In this document: piece after piece, positions 24,608-34,150 of the stretch
Layout: each line of letters begins with the position of its first letter
Position numbering within the stretch: the first letter of the stretch is position 1
The notes under the pieces: model-generated
What the model was told of the DNA's origin: nothing
Database searches by the model: none
What the model saw: the letters and a program-made list of their open reading frames with translations, nothing else
Translations under genes and position numbers: made by a program
From: Candidatus Pelagibacterales bacterium
GTDB taxonomy: Bacteria; Pseudomonadota; Alphaproteobacteria; TMED109
DNA length: 64,000 nucleotides
Direction of reading: 5' to 3'
NCBI GenBank assembly: GCA_002715505.1
Contig: PAZF01000002.1
Location: 47,603 to 111,602 of the forward strand

Positions 24608-26761
24608 ATGCATAAAAAACAAAACAATATAATTAAAAAAGATTTAGTCCTATTGGGAGCTGGCCATTCTAATATTGAAGTAATCAGATATTTCGGAAAA
24701 TTAAAATTAGAAGGACTTAGAATTACACTAATATCTAAACACACACATACTACTTATTCAGGCATGGTACCTGGATATATTGAGGGAGAGTACCAATGGA
24801 ATGATATTAATGTAGATTTAGTTAAGTTATGTTACAGAAATGATATTAAAATTATTATAGGAGAAGTCACTAAGGTATTAGGTGAACAAAAAAAAGTCTT
24901 TTTAAAAAATAGACCTCCCATTGAATTTGATTTTTTAGCAGTTAATTTGGGTATTAAGTCTAAAACAGAAAACATAATAGGGGCAAATAAATTTGCTTTA
25001 TCCTTAAAACCTATTTCGGAAATTAATAAGATATTAAAAAATATATTAGCTTCTAAAAGTAAAAATATAGTAATAGTAGGAGCCGGAGCTGCTGGAGTTG
25101 AGGTATCTCTAGCATTAAAGAAGAGGTTAATAAAAACAAACGTAAAAAAGAATATAATTTTAATTGCTAAAGGTAATTCTTTAATGAAAAGCTACAATCA
25201 ATCTGTGTCTAAAAAATTGAATAAGGAATTAAAAAAAAACAATATTCAAATACGCTATAACAGCAGTGTAACTAAAATTAAAAAAAATTATATAGAAATA
25301 AATAATAAAGATAAAGTTCTATCAAGTTGTACATTGTTAGCTACTAATGCTTCTGCACCTGATGTATTAAAAAAGTCAGATTTAAGCTTATCAATTAACG
25401 GATTTATAGAAGTTACTAGAGAACTTCAAAGCAAGAACTTTAAATATATTTTTGCTAGTGGTGATATAGCAGATATAGAAAACCTAAAGCTTGTAAAGGC
25501 AGGGATTTATGCAGTAAAGCAAGCCAAGATTTTAAAAGTAAATTTGAGAAATTTTTTCTTAAAAAAAGAATTAAAGTGTTACTTGCCTCAAAAATCTTAT
25601 TTATCTTTAATAGGGACTGCAAATGGGAAAGCAATAGCTAATAAATCTATACTTACTTTAAGAGGGACTTTTTTTTGGAAATTAAAAAAATTCATAGATA
25701 GGAGATTTATTAACAAATATTCAGTTATAGGGTTTAAAGAAAATAATTTGGACCAAATAAAAAGTACAGAACCAATTGATTATGCAATGCAATGCAACGG
25801 TTGTGGAAGCAAGGTACCTCAAAATGTTATTAAAAATATTTTTTCAAAAAACTACATGATAGGTTCTAATGATGCTGATTTAATTTATGGAACTAAAGAT
25901 TTAGTGCACACAGTTGATGTAATTACATCTTTAATAGATGATGATTACCTAATGGGTAGAATTGCTGCAAAACATAGTTTAAATGATCTTATTGCAGCTA
26001 ATTCTTATCTGGTATCAACACAAATGATGTTAGGAGTACCAAAATCATCAACTACTATACAAAAAAGATGTGTATATCAGATTAAGGAAGGAGCTTTGTC
26101 AATTTTTAAAGAATTTAATATTAAAATAAATGGTGGTCATACTTATAGTGTAGATGATGAGAAATCAACTGTAGGCTTTTCGCTAATTGGTAAAATGAAA
26201 AATAGATTTACAAAAAATAACAAAGATAATAATAAACTAAAAATATACATGACAGGTAAAGTTGGAACAGCATTAGTAATCGCCGCATTAAGGCAAAATA
26301 AAATTTCTGGGAAATACTATCATGAAGTAATTAAAGAAATGACTAAATCTAATTTTGTAATTTATGAAGCTTTTAAAAAGTATAATATTACAGACATAAC
26401 TGATATTTCTGGTTTTGGTCTAGCTTTACACCTTAAAAATTTATTAATTAGGAATAAACGATTTAAAGGTGCAAATATTTATTTAGATAAAATAATGATA
26501 CTAAAAGGAGCAATAGAAGCAATGAAGTGCAATGTATTATCAAGTCTATCATACTCAAATAAAAGTAATTTAAACAATTACTTAGAGATTAAATCTAATA
26601 AAAATGATATCTTAGATATTCTTTTTGATCCTCAAACTGCCGCTGGTTTTTTGTTTATTACATCTAATAAAAAAATAATTCAGGATTTTAGAAATAAAAA
26701 TTTAATATTCTCTGAAATTGGAGAGATTTCAGACAGTCATAATAAAATAAGAGTATTGTAA
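24608..26761 (+). CDS. selD: NDH-like FAD oxidoreductase fused to selenide, water dikinase (SelD)
   Basis: 717 residues from ATG 24608 (an upstream ATG at 24497 lies inside the opposite gene and adds a spurious leader). Residues 1-385 form a pyridine-nucleotide-disulfide/NDH-2-like domain: LVLLGAGHSNIEVIRYF and a second IVIVGAGAAGVEVSLAL dinucleotide fold. Residues 392-717 are SelD, which makes selenophosphate from selenide and ATP. Its active site reads QCNGCGSK, with Cys399 and Lys402 matching Cys17 and Lys20 of E. coli SelD, and no selenocysteine is used. A late GFGLALHL and DPQTAAGF block completes the fold. mnmH overlaps its stop by one base. Confidence 0.93.
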   Translation: MHKKQNNIIKKDLVLLGAGHSNIEVIRYFGKLKLEGLRITLISKHTHTTYSGMVPGYIEGEYQWNDINVDLVKLCYRNDIKIIIGEVTKVLGEQKKVFLKNRPPIEFDFLAVNLGIKSKTENIIGANKFALSLKPISEINKILKNILASKSKNIVIVGAGAAGVEVSLALKKRLIKTNVKKNIILIAKGNSLMKSYNQSVSKKLNKELKKNNIQIRYNSSVTKIKKNYIEINNKDKVLSSCTLLATNASAPDVLKKSDLSLSINGFIEVTRELQSKNFKYIFASGDIADIENLKLVKAGIYAVKQAKILKVNLRNFFLKKELKCYLPQKSYLSLIGTANGKAIANKSILTLRGTFFWKLKKFIDRRFINKYSVIGFKENNLDQIKSTEPIDYAMQCNGCGSKVPQNVIKNIFSKNYMIGSNDADLIYGTKDLVHTVDVITSLIDDDYLMGRIAAKHSLNDLIAANSYLVSTQMMLGVPKSSTTIQKRCVYQIKEGALSIFKEFNIKINGGHTYSVDDEKSTVGFSLIGKMKNRFTKNNKDNNKLKIYMTGKVGTALVIAALRQNKISGKYYHEVIKEMTKSNFVIYEAFKKYNITDITDISGFGLALHLKNLLIRNKRFKGANIYLDKIMILKGAIEAMKCNVLSSLSYSNKSNLNNYLEIKSNKNDILDILFDPQTAAGFLFITSNKKIIQDFRNKNLIFSEIGEISDSHNKIRVL

Positions 26762-27804
26762 TGCCAATAAAATACATTAAAAATTGGAAATCTAATAAGA
26801 TAAATCAAATTATTGATGTAAGAAGTCCTAAAGAATATTTAGAAGATCATATACCAAACTCTATAAATGTTCCGGTACTTAGTAATGCTGAAAGAATTCT
26901 AATAGGAAAAATTTATAAGACAGAAAGCCCATTCAAAGCAAAAAAAATTGGAGCGGCTATGATTTCTAAAAATATTAGTAGTTTTATTAAAAGAAGTCTA
27001 ATAAACAAACCTGGAAGTTGGAAACCATTAATATACTGTTGGAGAGGCGGACAAAGGTCAAAATCTATAGCCTTAACATTATCAGAAATAGGTTGGGAGG
27101 TATCAATATTAAAAGGGGGGTATAAAACTTATAGGAAACATATTAATGAATACTTAAATAAGATTATAGATAAGTTTAATTATATAATACTAAGAGGCCC
27201 AACTGGTACAGCTAAAACTAAAATCATAGAAAAAATAGAAAAAAATGGCTATCCAGTATTAAATTTAGAAAAATTAGCAAATCATAAAGGCTCTCTTTTA
27301 GGAAAAAATTATTCTAAACCTCAACCCTCTCAGAAGCTTTTTGAAAGCCTTATATATTTTAAGTTAAAAAATTTTAAAAAAACAACTCCTATATTGCTTG
27401 AAAGTGAGAGTAGTAAGATTGGAAATTTATTTTTACCATCTATTTTAGTAAACAAAATTGAAAATTCTCCCTGCGTAGATATTACTGCTAATTTAGATGC
27501 AAGGGTAAGTTTTTTGCTAAAGGACTATTCAAAATTTATATTAAAAAAAAATAGTTTTAAAGAACTTTTTTTATATGCTCAGGTAAAATTAGGTAAAAAA
27601 GTTGTAAATAGATGGAAGAACAATTATTACAAAAAAAAATGGAAAAATTTAGCCTCTCAATTAATTTTAGAATACTATGATCCACTTTATAATCACAAAA
27701 GAAAGCAAAAAAAAAATCCTATATTAGAGCACTACTGTCTACAAGATCTAAATCATAATACATTGTCTAAATTTAGTAAATATTTACAAAAGAAATATTA
27801 TTAA
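26761..27804 (+). CDS. mnmH: tRNA 2-selenouridine synthase MnmH/SelU
   Basis: 347 residues. The N-terminal rhodanese domain has catalytic Cys93 in IYCWRGGQRSKS; the C-terminal P-loop domain has GPTGTAKT (146-153). MnmH replaces sulfur by selenium at U34 of Lys, Glu and Gln tRNAs, through a geranylated intermediate, using selenophosphate from SelD. The ATG shares a base with the selD stop, so the two enzymes are translationally coupled. No selA/selB or selenoprotein was noticed, so selenium seems to be used here only for tRNA. Confidence 0.95.
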   Translation: MPIKYIKNWKSNKINQIIDVRSPKEYLEDHIPNSINVPVLSNAERILIGKIYKTESPFKAKKIGAAMISKNISSFIKRSLINKPGSWKPLIYCWRGGQRSKSIALTLSEIGWEVSILKGGYKTYRKHINEYLNKIIDKFNYIILRGPTGTAKTKIIEKIEKNGYPVLNLEKLANHKGSLLGKNYSKPQPSQKLFESLIYFKLKNFKKTTPILLESESSKIGNLFLPSILVNKIENSPCVDITANLDARVSFLLKDYSKFILKKNSFKELFLYAQVKLGKKVVNRWKNNYYKKKWKNLASQLILEYYDPLYNHKRKQKKNPILEHYCLQDLNHNTLSKFSKYLQKKYY

Positions 27805-27875
27805 AAAACTTCTATCCTAATGTTAAAATTTATCGCAATATAATAATTTAAATAATTTAGATTTATGAGGAATTT

Positions 27876-28103
27876 ATGTTTATAAAAAAATATTTAAAAT
27901 GGATAAGTACGTTCCTAGTTCTTACAGGAATATTATTAACAAACCTTAATTTTTATCCTTTTAATCTTTTTTTTCATGGTCTCGGTGTTATAGGTTGGAC
28001 AATTGCTGGTTTTATTAGTAAAGATAAAGCAATTTTAACTAACTTTGGGTTGCAGATTCCATTATTTGTTATAGGTTTTACAAACTTAGTAGTAAATAAT
28101 TAA
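27876..28103 (+). CDS. Small two-helix membrane protein (DUF6552-like)
   Basis: 75 residues with two or three hydrophobic segments (LKWISTFLVLTGILLTNL, GLGVIGWTIAGFI, LQIPLFVIGFTNLVV). The layout resembles small membrane proteins annotated DUF6552 in alphaproteobacteria, but I cannot confirm it. ATGAGGA precedes the start. Function unknown. Confidence 0.55.
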   Translation: MFIKKYLKWISTFLVLTGILLTNLNFYPFNLFFHGLGVIGWTIAGFISKDKAILTNFGLQIPLFVIGFTNLVVNN

Positions 28104-28168
28104 TACGTTGTTTTTATTTTAAATAAGATTAGAATAAACTAAATTTAATTTAGAAACGTAATATAGGT

Positions 28169-28465
28169 ATGGATAAAATTCATCATATTGCTATTGAAGT
28201 AAAAAACATTCAAGAAAGTATTGAATGGTATAAGAAAAATACAAATTGCAAAATTTCCTATCAAGATGAAACTTGGGCTATGTTAAGTTATAAAAATATA
28301 AGTTTGGCATTAGTACTACCTAATATGCATCCGCCACACATAGCTTTCGAGAAAAAAAATGCAGAGGATTACGGGAATTTAAAAGATCATAGAGATGGAA
28401 CTTCTTCTGTTTACATAAAAGATCCATCCAATAATTCCATTGAAATATTAAAAAAGAGCCAATAA
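28169..28465 (+). CDS. Short VOC-family protein
   Basis: 98 residues, one vicinal-oxygen-chelate domain: KIHHIAIEVKNIQESIEWYK at the start, PHIAFEKKN in the middle, SVYIKDPSNNSIEIL at the end. Half-size VOC proteins act as dimers. The metal ligands His, His and Glu are in place. The reaction cannot be named. The next gene starts 2 bp downstream. Confidence 0.8.
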   Translation: MDKIHHIAIEVKNIQESIEWYKKNTNCKISYQDETWAMLSYKNISLALVLPNMHPPHIAFEKKNAEDYGNLKDHRDGTSSVYIKDPSNNSIEILKKSQ

Positions 28466-28467
28466 TT

Positions 28468-28665
28468 TTGAGAAGTAGAAAAATTTTTAATCATGAAATA
28501 GTAGAGAAGGCTTGGTGCGATAAAACAGATTTTGATGATATTTATTACACAGATAATTTAAAAGAAGATGATGTAAAAAAAATTCTTAAGAAAAATTTAA
28601 AAAGAAAAAGTTATATCGTATGGCGTAAAAGGATTTCTAAAGTTAAAGCAAATAAAAAATTTTAA
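28468..28665 (+). CDS. TIGR03643/DUF2805-type small protein
   Basis: 65 residues starting at TTG two bases after the VOC gene stop. The pattern EIVEKAWCDKTDFDDIYY...VKKILKKNLKRKSYIVWRKRISK matches the DUF2805 group ('ivemAWeDrt.Fe.I...lk..s...WRkRv'). It looks like a helix-turn-helix-sized basic protein; no function is established. It ends in the convergent FAS1 gene, overlapping by 4 bp. Confidence 0.75.
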   Translation: MRSRKIFNHEIVEKAWCDKTDFDDIYYTDNLKEDDVKKILKKNLKRKSYIVWRKRISKVKANKKF

Positions 28666-29252
28666 TCATTAATATTTTTGTAAAATTCATTAAACTCTTT
28701 TTTTGTTTGCAAACAACAAGAAGTCAAATTATATTTTTCACGTATTTTAATATCAAGCCTTTTATCTTTGCTAGATGGCTGTAAAAACATTATACAATTT
28801 ACTGGTATAACTCTAAAATTATCAGACATAAATGATTCACCTTGTATTACAATATCCTTTACAAACAAATCTCCAATGTCATATGTGTAATATATACTTC
28901 CATCTAGACTTAAGGCTAAGCCCTGCTTGCTAGTATCTTTATTTAAAGTATCCCCACTAAAAATATGAGATAAAATTAATTTTGTAGTTACTTTTAAATT
29001 ATTTTGTCTTATATCATTAATAAAAATTTCAGGCATAATTTTAAAAGCTTCATCAGTTGGTGCAAAAATTGTAGAAGTAATCTTGTTGTTTATAATAGGC
29101 AAAAACAAAGGATTATTCTCAATAACCTTAATAAAAGTGTTATGCTTGCCAGTACTTTCTAAATCTTTAATGAGGTCTCTGCTAAAAGAGCTGGAAATAA
29201 TAGTATTTAAAAAAATACAAATTAAAATAAGTCTAAATGTGCGCAAGTTCAT
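28662..29252 (-). CDS. Exported fasciclin (FAS1) domain protein
   Basis: 196 residues: signal peptide (first 24), then one FAS1 domain with TIFAPTDEAFKIMPE (about 64-78), LILSHIFSGDTL and NFRVIPVNCIMFLQP. FAS1 domains act in adhesion or surface binding. The extension after the domain has a CC pair (TSCCLQ). It starts on the last base of the CBS gene stop, so the two are co-translated, an unusual partner set. Confidence 0.82.
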   Translation of the reverse strand: MNLRTFRLILICIFLNTIISSSFSRDLIKDLESTGKHNTFIKVIENNPLFLPIINNKITSTIFAPTDEAFKIMPEIFINDIRQNNLKVTTKLILSHIFSGDTLNKDTSKQGLALSLDGSIYYTYDIGDLFVKDIVIQGESFMSDNFRVIPVNCIMFLQPSSKDKRLDIKIREKYNLTSCCLQTKKEFNEFYKNIND

Positions 29253-29776
29253 TAAATTAATTTAATAGAAGCAATAATTGCTATACTGTAAAGCATAATC
29301 ATTACTAATATAGAGGTTAAATTAAAATGCTTTGATAAAGTAGCTTTAGTCATTTGAGAAGCCTGATAGAGTAAGTCTGGCCAGGTATAAGAAACAAAAT
29401 CACCTTGAGTAAAAATAACCTTTATAATGCCTTTTTCATCAACTACCGGCAATCTACGAAATCTATCATTAGACATGGTTCTCAACCAATCTAACACATC
29501 ATCATTTTCATTTCCTACACGAGGGTTTGGTGTCATAATTTCATCTAAAGTTGTTTTAGTTGGATTTAATTTTTTATTAACAAGTTTTTTAAGAATATCC
29601 CTTTCTGTACAAATACCTATGACTTTATTTTGATTATCAACTATAACAACAGAACCAAAGTTTTTTTCTGACATTGCCTCAACTGCTTCGCTAACTTTTT
29701 GATTTTTTTTGAAGGTAACTGGCTTAGGTTTGCTACTATATTCAGGTCTATCCTTAAGTTTATAACCTCTGCTCAT
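29252..29776 (-). CDS. CBS-domain pair with C-terminal membrane anchor
   Basis: 174 residues: two CBS motifs (FGSVVIVDNQNKVIGICTERD about 41-61; FRRLPVVDEKGIIKVIFTQGD about 107-127), then a C-terminal hydrophobic segment LTSILVMIMLYSIAIIASI that would anchor it in the membrane. CBS pairs bind adenine nucleotides and gate transporters or enzymes. The partner is not apparent. Upstream partner of the FAS1 gene by 1-bp overlap. Confidence 0.82.
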   Translation of the reverse strand: MSRGYKLKDRPEYSSKPKPVTFKKNQKVSEAVEAMSEKNFGSVVIVDNQNKVIGICTERDILKKLVNKKLNPTKTTLDEIMTPNPRVGNENDDVLDWLRTMSNDRFRRLPVVDEKGIIKVIFTQGDFVSYTWPDLLYQASQMTKATLSKHFNLTSILVMIMLYSIAIIASIKLI

Positions 29777-29964
29777 ATTTAAATCTCCTAAAATGTTTAA
29801 AAATACATTTATTATACTTAAAATTTATGCTTTCAGATTAATTTTATATAAAAATAAATAATATAAAACATAAAATTTTATTAAGTCTAATAAAATTTAT
29901 AGTTATAAGTTGTTAATATTTATTTTTTTATATGATTTTGAACAAAATATAGTAAATTATATAA

Positions 29965-30450
29965 ATGCCAACATATGATATTGTAAATAAAATCGATCTA
30001 GAAGCATTTAAGAATGCAATAAATGGCGTTAATAGAGAAATTACTAATAGGTATGATTTTAAAGGCAGTATTTCAAAAATTCTAATGGAAAATGAAGAAT
30101 ACTTTATATTGGCTGATTCAGATATGAAAATTCAACAGCTTAAGGAATTACTTTCTAAAAATCTAGTAAGAAAAGGTGTAGATGTTAAATCTATTAGCTT
30201 TGATAAAATTGAAAAAGCATCAGGTGGAAATTTTAGGCTACCTATTATTCTAAATCAGGGCATAAATAAAGAAAATGCACAAAAAATTATAAAATTATTA
30301 AAAGACTTAAAATTAAAAATACAAGTTTCTATTCAGGGAGACCAGCTTAGGGTGTCTGGAAAAAAAAGAGACGAATTACAAGAAAGTATAACAACTGTTA
30401 AAAATCTAGAAATTGATATACCTTTAAACTTCATTAATTTTAGGGACTGA
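29965..30450 (+). CDS. yajQ: YajQ-family nucleotide-binding protein
   Basis: 161 residues matching YajQ: PTYDIVNKIDLEAFKNAINGV, ITNRYDFKGS near 26-35, and a closing IQGDQLRVSGKKRDELQ. Some homologues bind cyclic di-GMP and act in transcription or RNA binding. Cytoplasmic. Ends in TGA. Single gene with a long spacer after it. Confidence 0.93.
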   Translation: MPTYDIVNKIDLEAFKNAINGVNREITNRYDFKGSISKILMENEEYFILADSDMKIQQLKELLSKNLVRKGVDVKSISFDKIEKASGGNFRLPIILNQGINKENAQKIIKLLKDLKLKIQVSIQGDQLRVSGKKRDELQESITTVKNLEIDIPLNFINFRD

Positions 30451-30875
30451 ACTAGATTATTTATTTTATAACCTAGCAGTAAGATTTAATTAATGGCTGA
30501 TAATTTAATTATTGCATTTAATTTATCATTGATTCAGTCTAACTGAAGACTTATGAAAATTAATATTAAAATAACAATAATATAAAATTTTTTTTGAGTA
30601 AGATTTAAATTTATTTTTTTTATAAAATCCATTTCTATTTATGCCATAAAAAAATCAATTTTTAAATATATTTTATTTGAAAATTTAATAACGTCCTTTA
30701 ATAAAATAGAAAATAACTGTAAAAGTATTAGGAATGAATTATTATTTATTACTACAATTTCATTTATTCCTTAAATATAAAAGTTAAAAAATATTTTTTT
30801 TAAAAAAAAGTTCAGTGATAAATATCATTCAAGAATTTAATTGCATAATTTACAATTATAAAATAATTTTAAATT
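30451..30875. other. Spacer without recognisable gene
   Basis: About 425 bases of A/T-rich sequence. Only weak structure was found: a 5-bp stem TTCAG/CTGAA (30533-30547) and a repeated GTAAGATTTAA (near 30478 and 30600). No open frame with coding character. Confidence 0.4.
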
Positions 30876-32138
30876 ATGTATATTGCAATAATAGGATCTG
30901 GGCCTTCAGCATTTTATGCTGCGCAAGCCTTATCAAATAATGATAATAATAAAGTTGATATAATAGAAAAACTTTTTGCTCCTTATGGACTAGTAAGATA
31001 TGGAGTTGCTCCAGATCATCAGAAAACTAAAAATATTATAAAGCTTTTTAATAGGGTTTTAGAAAAGGAAAATGTAAATTTTTTCGGTAATATTGATATA
31101 ACAGAAGGTATATCACTAAATTTTATCTCAGATACCTACGATGCAGTTATTTTGGCAACAGGTGCTTCAAAGGATAAAATGCTTAATATAAAAGGAGAGA
31201 ATATACCTGGTGTATATGGATCTAGTCAAATTGTAGGTTGGTATAATGATGATCCCAAACACGTTAGTTTAAGTCCAGATTTAAATACGGAAAATGTTGT
31301 GATAATAGGTAATGGTAATGTAGCTTTAGACTGCGCTAGAATTTTAGCAAAAGACCAAAAAGAACTAGAGGGAAGTGATATATCTAGCAGTACACTAAAA
31401 AGACTATCTAGCTCAAAAATTAAAAATATATACATATTTGGAAGAAGAGGACCTAAAGAAGCAAAATTTACAATTTCAGAATTACGAGAATTTAAAGAAC
31501 TAGAAAATTTTTCTATAAAAGTAAATTTTTCCAGGGAACTAATTGAAACGTATATAAATGATGACTCTATTGATACTAGAATAAAGAAAAATTTGGAAAT
31601 TTTTAATGAATTTTATGATATTAAAAATAAAAATAAAAATATAATATTTGATTTTTTTAAGTCTCCAGTTGAAATTATAGGGGATCAATTTAATAAAAAG
31701 GTAAAAATAATCAATAGTAATAAAGATACAACTATTATTAATACTAATTTGATTATAAAAGCTATAGGCTACAGATCATCTTCAATTAATAACTTAAAAA
31801 TGGATGAAAGTAATAATTTTTTGTTAAGCAATAATGGATACATTGAAAAAAATATTTATGCTACTGGCTGGGCTGCAAATAATTCAGTAGGAGTTATAGG
31901 AACAAACAAAGCTCGTTCATTAGATGTTGTTAAAAAGATTGAGTCAGAAATCGTATCTAGCAAAAATAATTCTACAGATAAGCTAATTGAAGAATTAAAA
32001 AGAAAAAATATTAACTTCATTTCAAAAAAAGATTGGGAATCGTTGGATCATTTAGAAGAAAAAAATGCTATGTCTAATTTTATTAGAGAAAAATTTAGAA
32101 CTACTGATGAGGCTTTGAAAGCCTTGAAGCAAACTTAA
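30876..32138 (+). CDS. Ferredoxin/flavodoxin-NADP+ reductase, adrenodoxin-reductase type
   Basis: 420 residues, FprA/adrenodoxin reductase family. FAD motif IIGSGPSAFYAAQAL (5-19), APYGLVRYGVAPDH, NADP motif VVIIGNGNVALDCARIL and closing YATGWAANNSVGVIGTNK. It moves electrons between NADP(H) and one-electron carriers such as ferredoxin or flavodoxin, in the cytoplasm. The window also has a flavodoxin gene at 54704 next to boxBC but no ferredoxin, which makes a reductase-flavodoxin pair possible. Slightly shorter than the usual 450. Single gene, convergent with the phosphatase gene (4-bp overlap). Confidence 0.9.
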   Translation: MYIAIIGSGPSAFYAAQALSNNDNNKVDIIEKLFAPYGLVRYGVAPDHQKTKNIIKLFNRVLEKENVNFFGNIDITEGISLNFISDTYDAVILATGASKDKMLNIKGENIPGVYGSSQIVGWYNDDPKHVSLSPDLNTENVVIIGNGNVALDCARILAKDQKELEGSDISSSTLKRLSSSKIKNIYIFGRRGPKEAKFTISELREFKELENFSIKVNFSRELIETYINDDSIDTRIKKNLEIFNEFYDIKNKNKNIIFDFFKSPVEIIGDQFNKKVKIINSNKDTTIINTNLIIKAIGYRSSSINNLKMDESNNFLLSNNGYIEKNIYATGWAANNSVGVIGTNKARSLDVVKKIESEIVSSKNNSTDKLIEELKRKNINFISKKDWESLDHLEEKNAMSNFIREKFRTTDEALKALKQT

Positions 32139-33130
32139 AAGTTAATTTTTAAACTTCTATAAATTTTTCTATTATTGTAAAATCCAGAAACTAATTCTAC
32201 ATCTATAATTCTTTTGATTTCATCAATCTCCATATATCCAAAATTATTAGAAAAAACTAAATCGGTTATGCTAAATTCATCAATTTCATTAAAATTAAAA
32301 ATACTTTGATTTAAAGAACTAGATGTGACTTCGTAAATATTATTATTATATTTATAAATTCTACCAATATGTCTATCGCCAGAAAGTATAATTGTTTTTT
32401 TTTTTGTTTTATTTATCAATTGTATTAACTTTTCCCTTTCATGAGGGAAATTGTGCCATTTTTCCCATCCATGACTTTTAGATAACACCTGAATAGAAGA
32501 TAAAATTAATAAAATATCATATTCCTCATTAATTTGACCATCAAGCCATTTCCACTGCTCTTCGCCTAATATAGTTTTAGACTTATTATTATCAGGAATA
32601 TATTTTTTATTAATATCACTATTTTTATTAATTTTAAATTCATCCTTGAAGTACCTTGTATCTAAAGCAATAGTCTTAATTTTAATTTTATTATTGTAGT
32701 TGTGGCTAAAGTATAAACCTTCTCTAGTTCTTCTTTGATCATTAGAATTTACATTAAAAAATTCTAAAAAAATATCCTTTGCCGTATCTTTATAAATCCA
32801 ATTTTTACTACCATCATTTTTTCCATAGTCATGGTCATCCCAAATTGGTAATAAAACTGAATTTCTGCGTAACTTTAAGAAGAATTTATTTTTATTTAAC
32901 TTAGAATAGGCAGTTTTTAAATTTTTAGCTTGAGGTGAATTAAAGTCTCCGTAAACATTATCCCCTAACAATATTAGATAAGCTGGCTCAAAAGAATTTA
33001 TGTATTCCCAATGTTTCATGCTTTTATTCTGGTTAGAGCAAGATCCGAATATTATCCTAATATTTTTTGTGTAACCTTCAAACGATCCTATAATAAACAA
33101 AAAAAATAAAATAGACTTAAACAAATACAT
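32135..33130 (-). CDS. Exported PhoD-like metallophosphoesterase
   Basis: 331 residues with a signal peptide (FLFIIGSFEGYT). The metallophosphatase blocks IIFGSCSNQNK, LLGDNVYGD, WDDHDYGKND, and late SGDRHIGRIY are those of the PhoD/alkaline phosphatase D family, which hydrolyses phosphodiesters and monoesters in the periplasm using Ca/Fe. It may scavenge phosphate, but no Pho box was sought or found. Operon partner: none obvious; the UdgB gene is 8 bp upstream on the same strand. Confidence 0.88.
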   Translation of the reverse strand: MYLFKSILFFLFIIGSFEGYTKNIRIIFGSCSNQNKSMKHWEYINSFEPAYLILLGDNVYGDFNSPQAKNLKTAYSKLNKNKFFLKLRRNSVLLPIWDDHDYGKNDGSKNWIYKDTAKDIFLEFFNVNSNDQRRTREGLYFSHNYNNKIKIKTIALDTRYFKDEFKINKNSDINKKYIPDNNKSKTILGEEQWKWLDGQINEEYDILLILSSIQVLSKSHGWEKWHNFPHEREKLIQLINKTKKKTIILSGDRHIGRIYKYNNNIYEVTSSSLNQSIFNFNEIDEFSITDLVFSNNFGYMEIDEIKRIIDVELVSGFYNNRKIYRSLKINF

Positions 33131-33138
33131 AATATTTA

Positions 33139-33831
33139 TTAGGATAATGATTTTGTTGTATCAGAAAATAGCTTTGTAAATTTTTGCATATTAATTCTAC
33201 CAGTATTCACATTTCTAGGGCTTGGGTGATAGCATGAAACTAAAGTTTTTTCATCTGGAAGTTTTGTACTATCTCCATGTATAAATTTAACACCTCTAGT
33301 ATTATATTCATAATTATTTTTGTAAAATAATATTATGCTATCAAAAGCTATTTTTCCTAGAGCAATTATTATTTTTACTCTATTAAGTAAAATTAATTCT
33401 TTGCGTAAATAATTAGAGCAGTTAATTAATTCTTGTTTAGTTGGCTTATCTCCAGGTGGCACACATTTCAAAGATAGAGTCAAATATGCATTTTTCAGTT
33501 TTAAATTATCTTTTTTGTTAATTGAATAGCTTTGATTTGAAAGACCTACTTTCCCTAAGCACTCAAAAAGAAAATCAGACGACTTATCTCCCGTAAAAAC
33601 TCGTCCCGTTCTATTTCCACCATGCGCTGCTGGAGCTAATCCTATTATCATTAATTTGGCATTATAGTCACCAAAACCAGATACAGGTTTACCCCAATAA
33701 GATTCCTTTAAATACATTTTTCTTTTTTCTGTTGCAATTTTAGTTCTAAATTTAACAAGCCTGCTACAAGACTTGCATTTTGTAATTTTAGAATTTAAAG
33801 CAATTAGACTTTTTTTATTATTATTTTTCAT
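33139..33831 (-). CDS. Uracil-DNA glycosylase, family 5 (UdgB-like)
   Basis: 230 residues from ATG 33831 (an ATG at 33867 would add a hydrophobic, unlikely leader next to the divergent start). Diagnostic block GLAPAAHGGNRTGRVFTGD is that of family 5 enzymes, which lack the polar catalytic residue of families 1-4 and remove uracil, hypoxanthine and xanthine. The Fe-S cysteines are seen: CKSC near the start, CVPPGDKPT, and CSNYLRKE later. The C-terminal SCYHPSPRNVNTGR supplies the second active-site motif. Confidence 0.88.
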   Translation of the reverse strand: MKNNNKKSLIALNSKITKCKSCSRLVKFRTKIATEKRKMYLKESYWGKPVSGFGDYNAKLMIIGLAPAAHGGNRTGRVFTGDKSSDFLFECLGKVGLSNQSYSINKKDNLKLKNAYLTLSLKCVPPGDKPTKQELINCSNYLRKELILLNRVKIIIALGKIAFDSIILFYKNNYEYNTRGVKFIHGDSTKLPDEKTLVSCYHPSPRNVNTGRINMQKFTKLFSDTTKSLS

Positions 33832-33869
33832 TAGTATTAATAAATAATATAAAATTAAAGAGGTCAATT

Positions 33870-34145
33870 ATGAAATTTTTTGTTATAGCTAAAAGAAAAG
33901 AAAATATTAAATCAGACCAATTTGCAGAATATATGGATTTAGAAGCAGAAATGGCGATACAATTATTTAGAGATGAATTCATAAGAGAATTATATTCTAT
34001 TAAAGGTGGAAAAGGAGCATGCATGGTAATAGAAGCCTCTGATGAAACTGAAATAAGAGAAAAATTAGGAGCGCTTCCTTTTGTTAAGAATAACTATCTA
34101 AATATTGATATTATTGAAGTCAAACCATATAGAGGCTTTATGTAA
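33870..34145 (+). CDS. Muconolactone-isomerase-like small protein
   Basis: 91 residues of the alpha-beta dimeric-barrel fold: MKFFVIAKRKEN at the start, EMAIQLFRDEFIRELYSI, GKGACMVIEASDETEIREKL and IIEVKPYRGF at the end. The layout matches muconolactone delta-isomerase/YCII-like proteins. True muconolactone isomerase acts in the catechol branch, which I do not see here, so the function is open. Five bp upstream of the epoxide-hydrolase-like gene. Confidence 0.7.
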   Translation: MKFFVIAKRKENIKSDQFAEYMDLEAEMAIQLFRDEFIRELYSIKGGKGACMVIEASDETEIREKLGALPFVKNNYLNIDIIEVKPYRGFM

Positions 34146-34150
34146 TTTAT

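Noticed and set aside
30533..30547. Small stem in the yajQ-fpr spacer as a terminator
   Set aside because: The 5-bp stem has no T-run after it.
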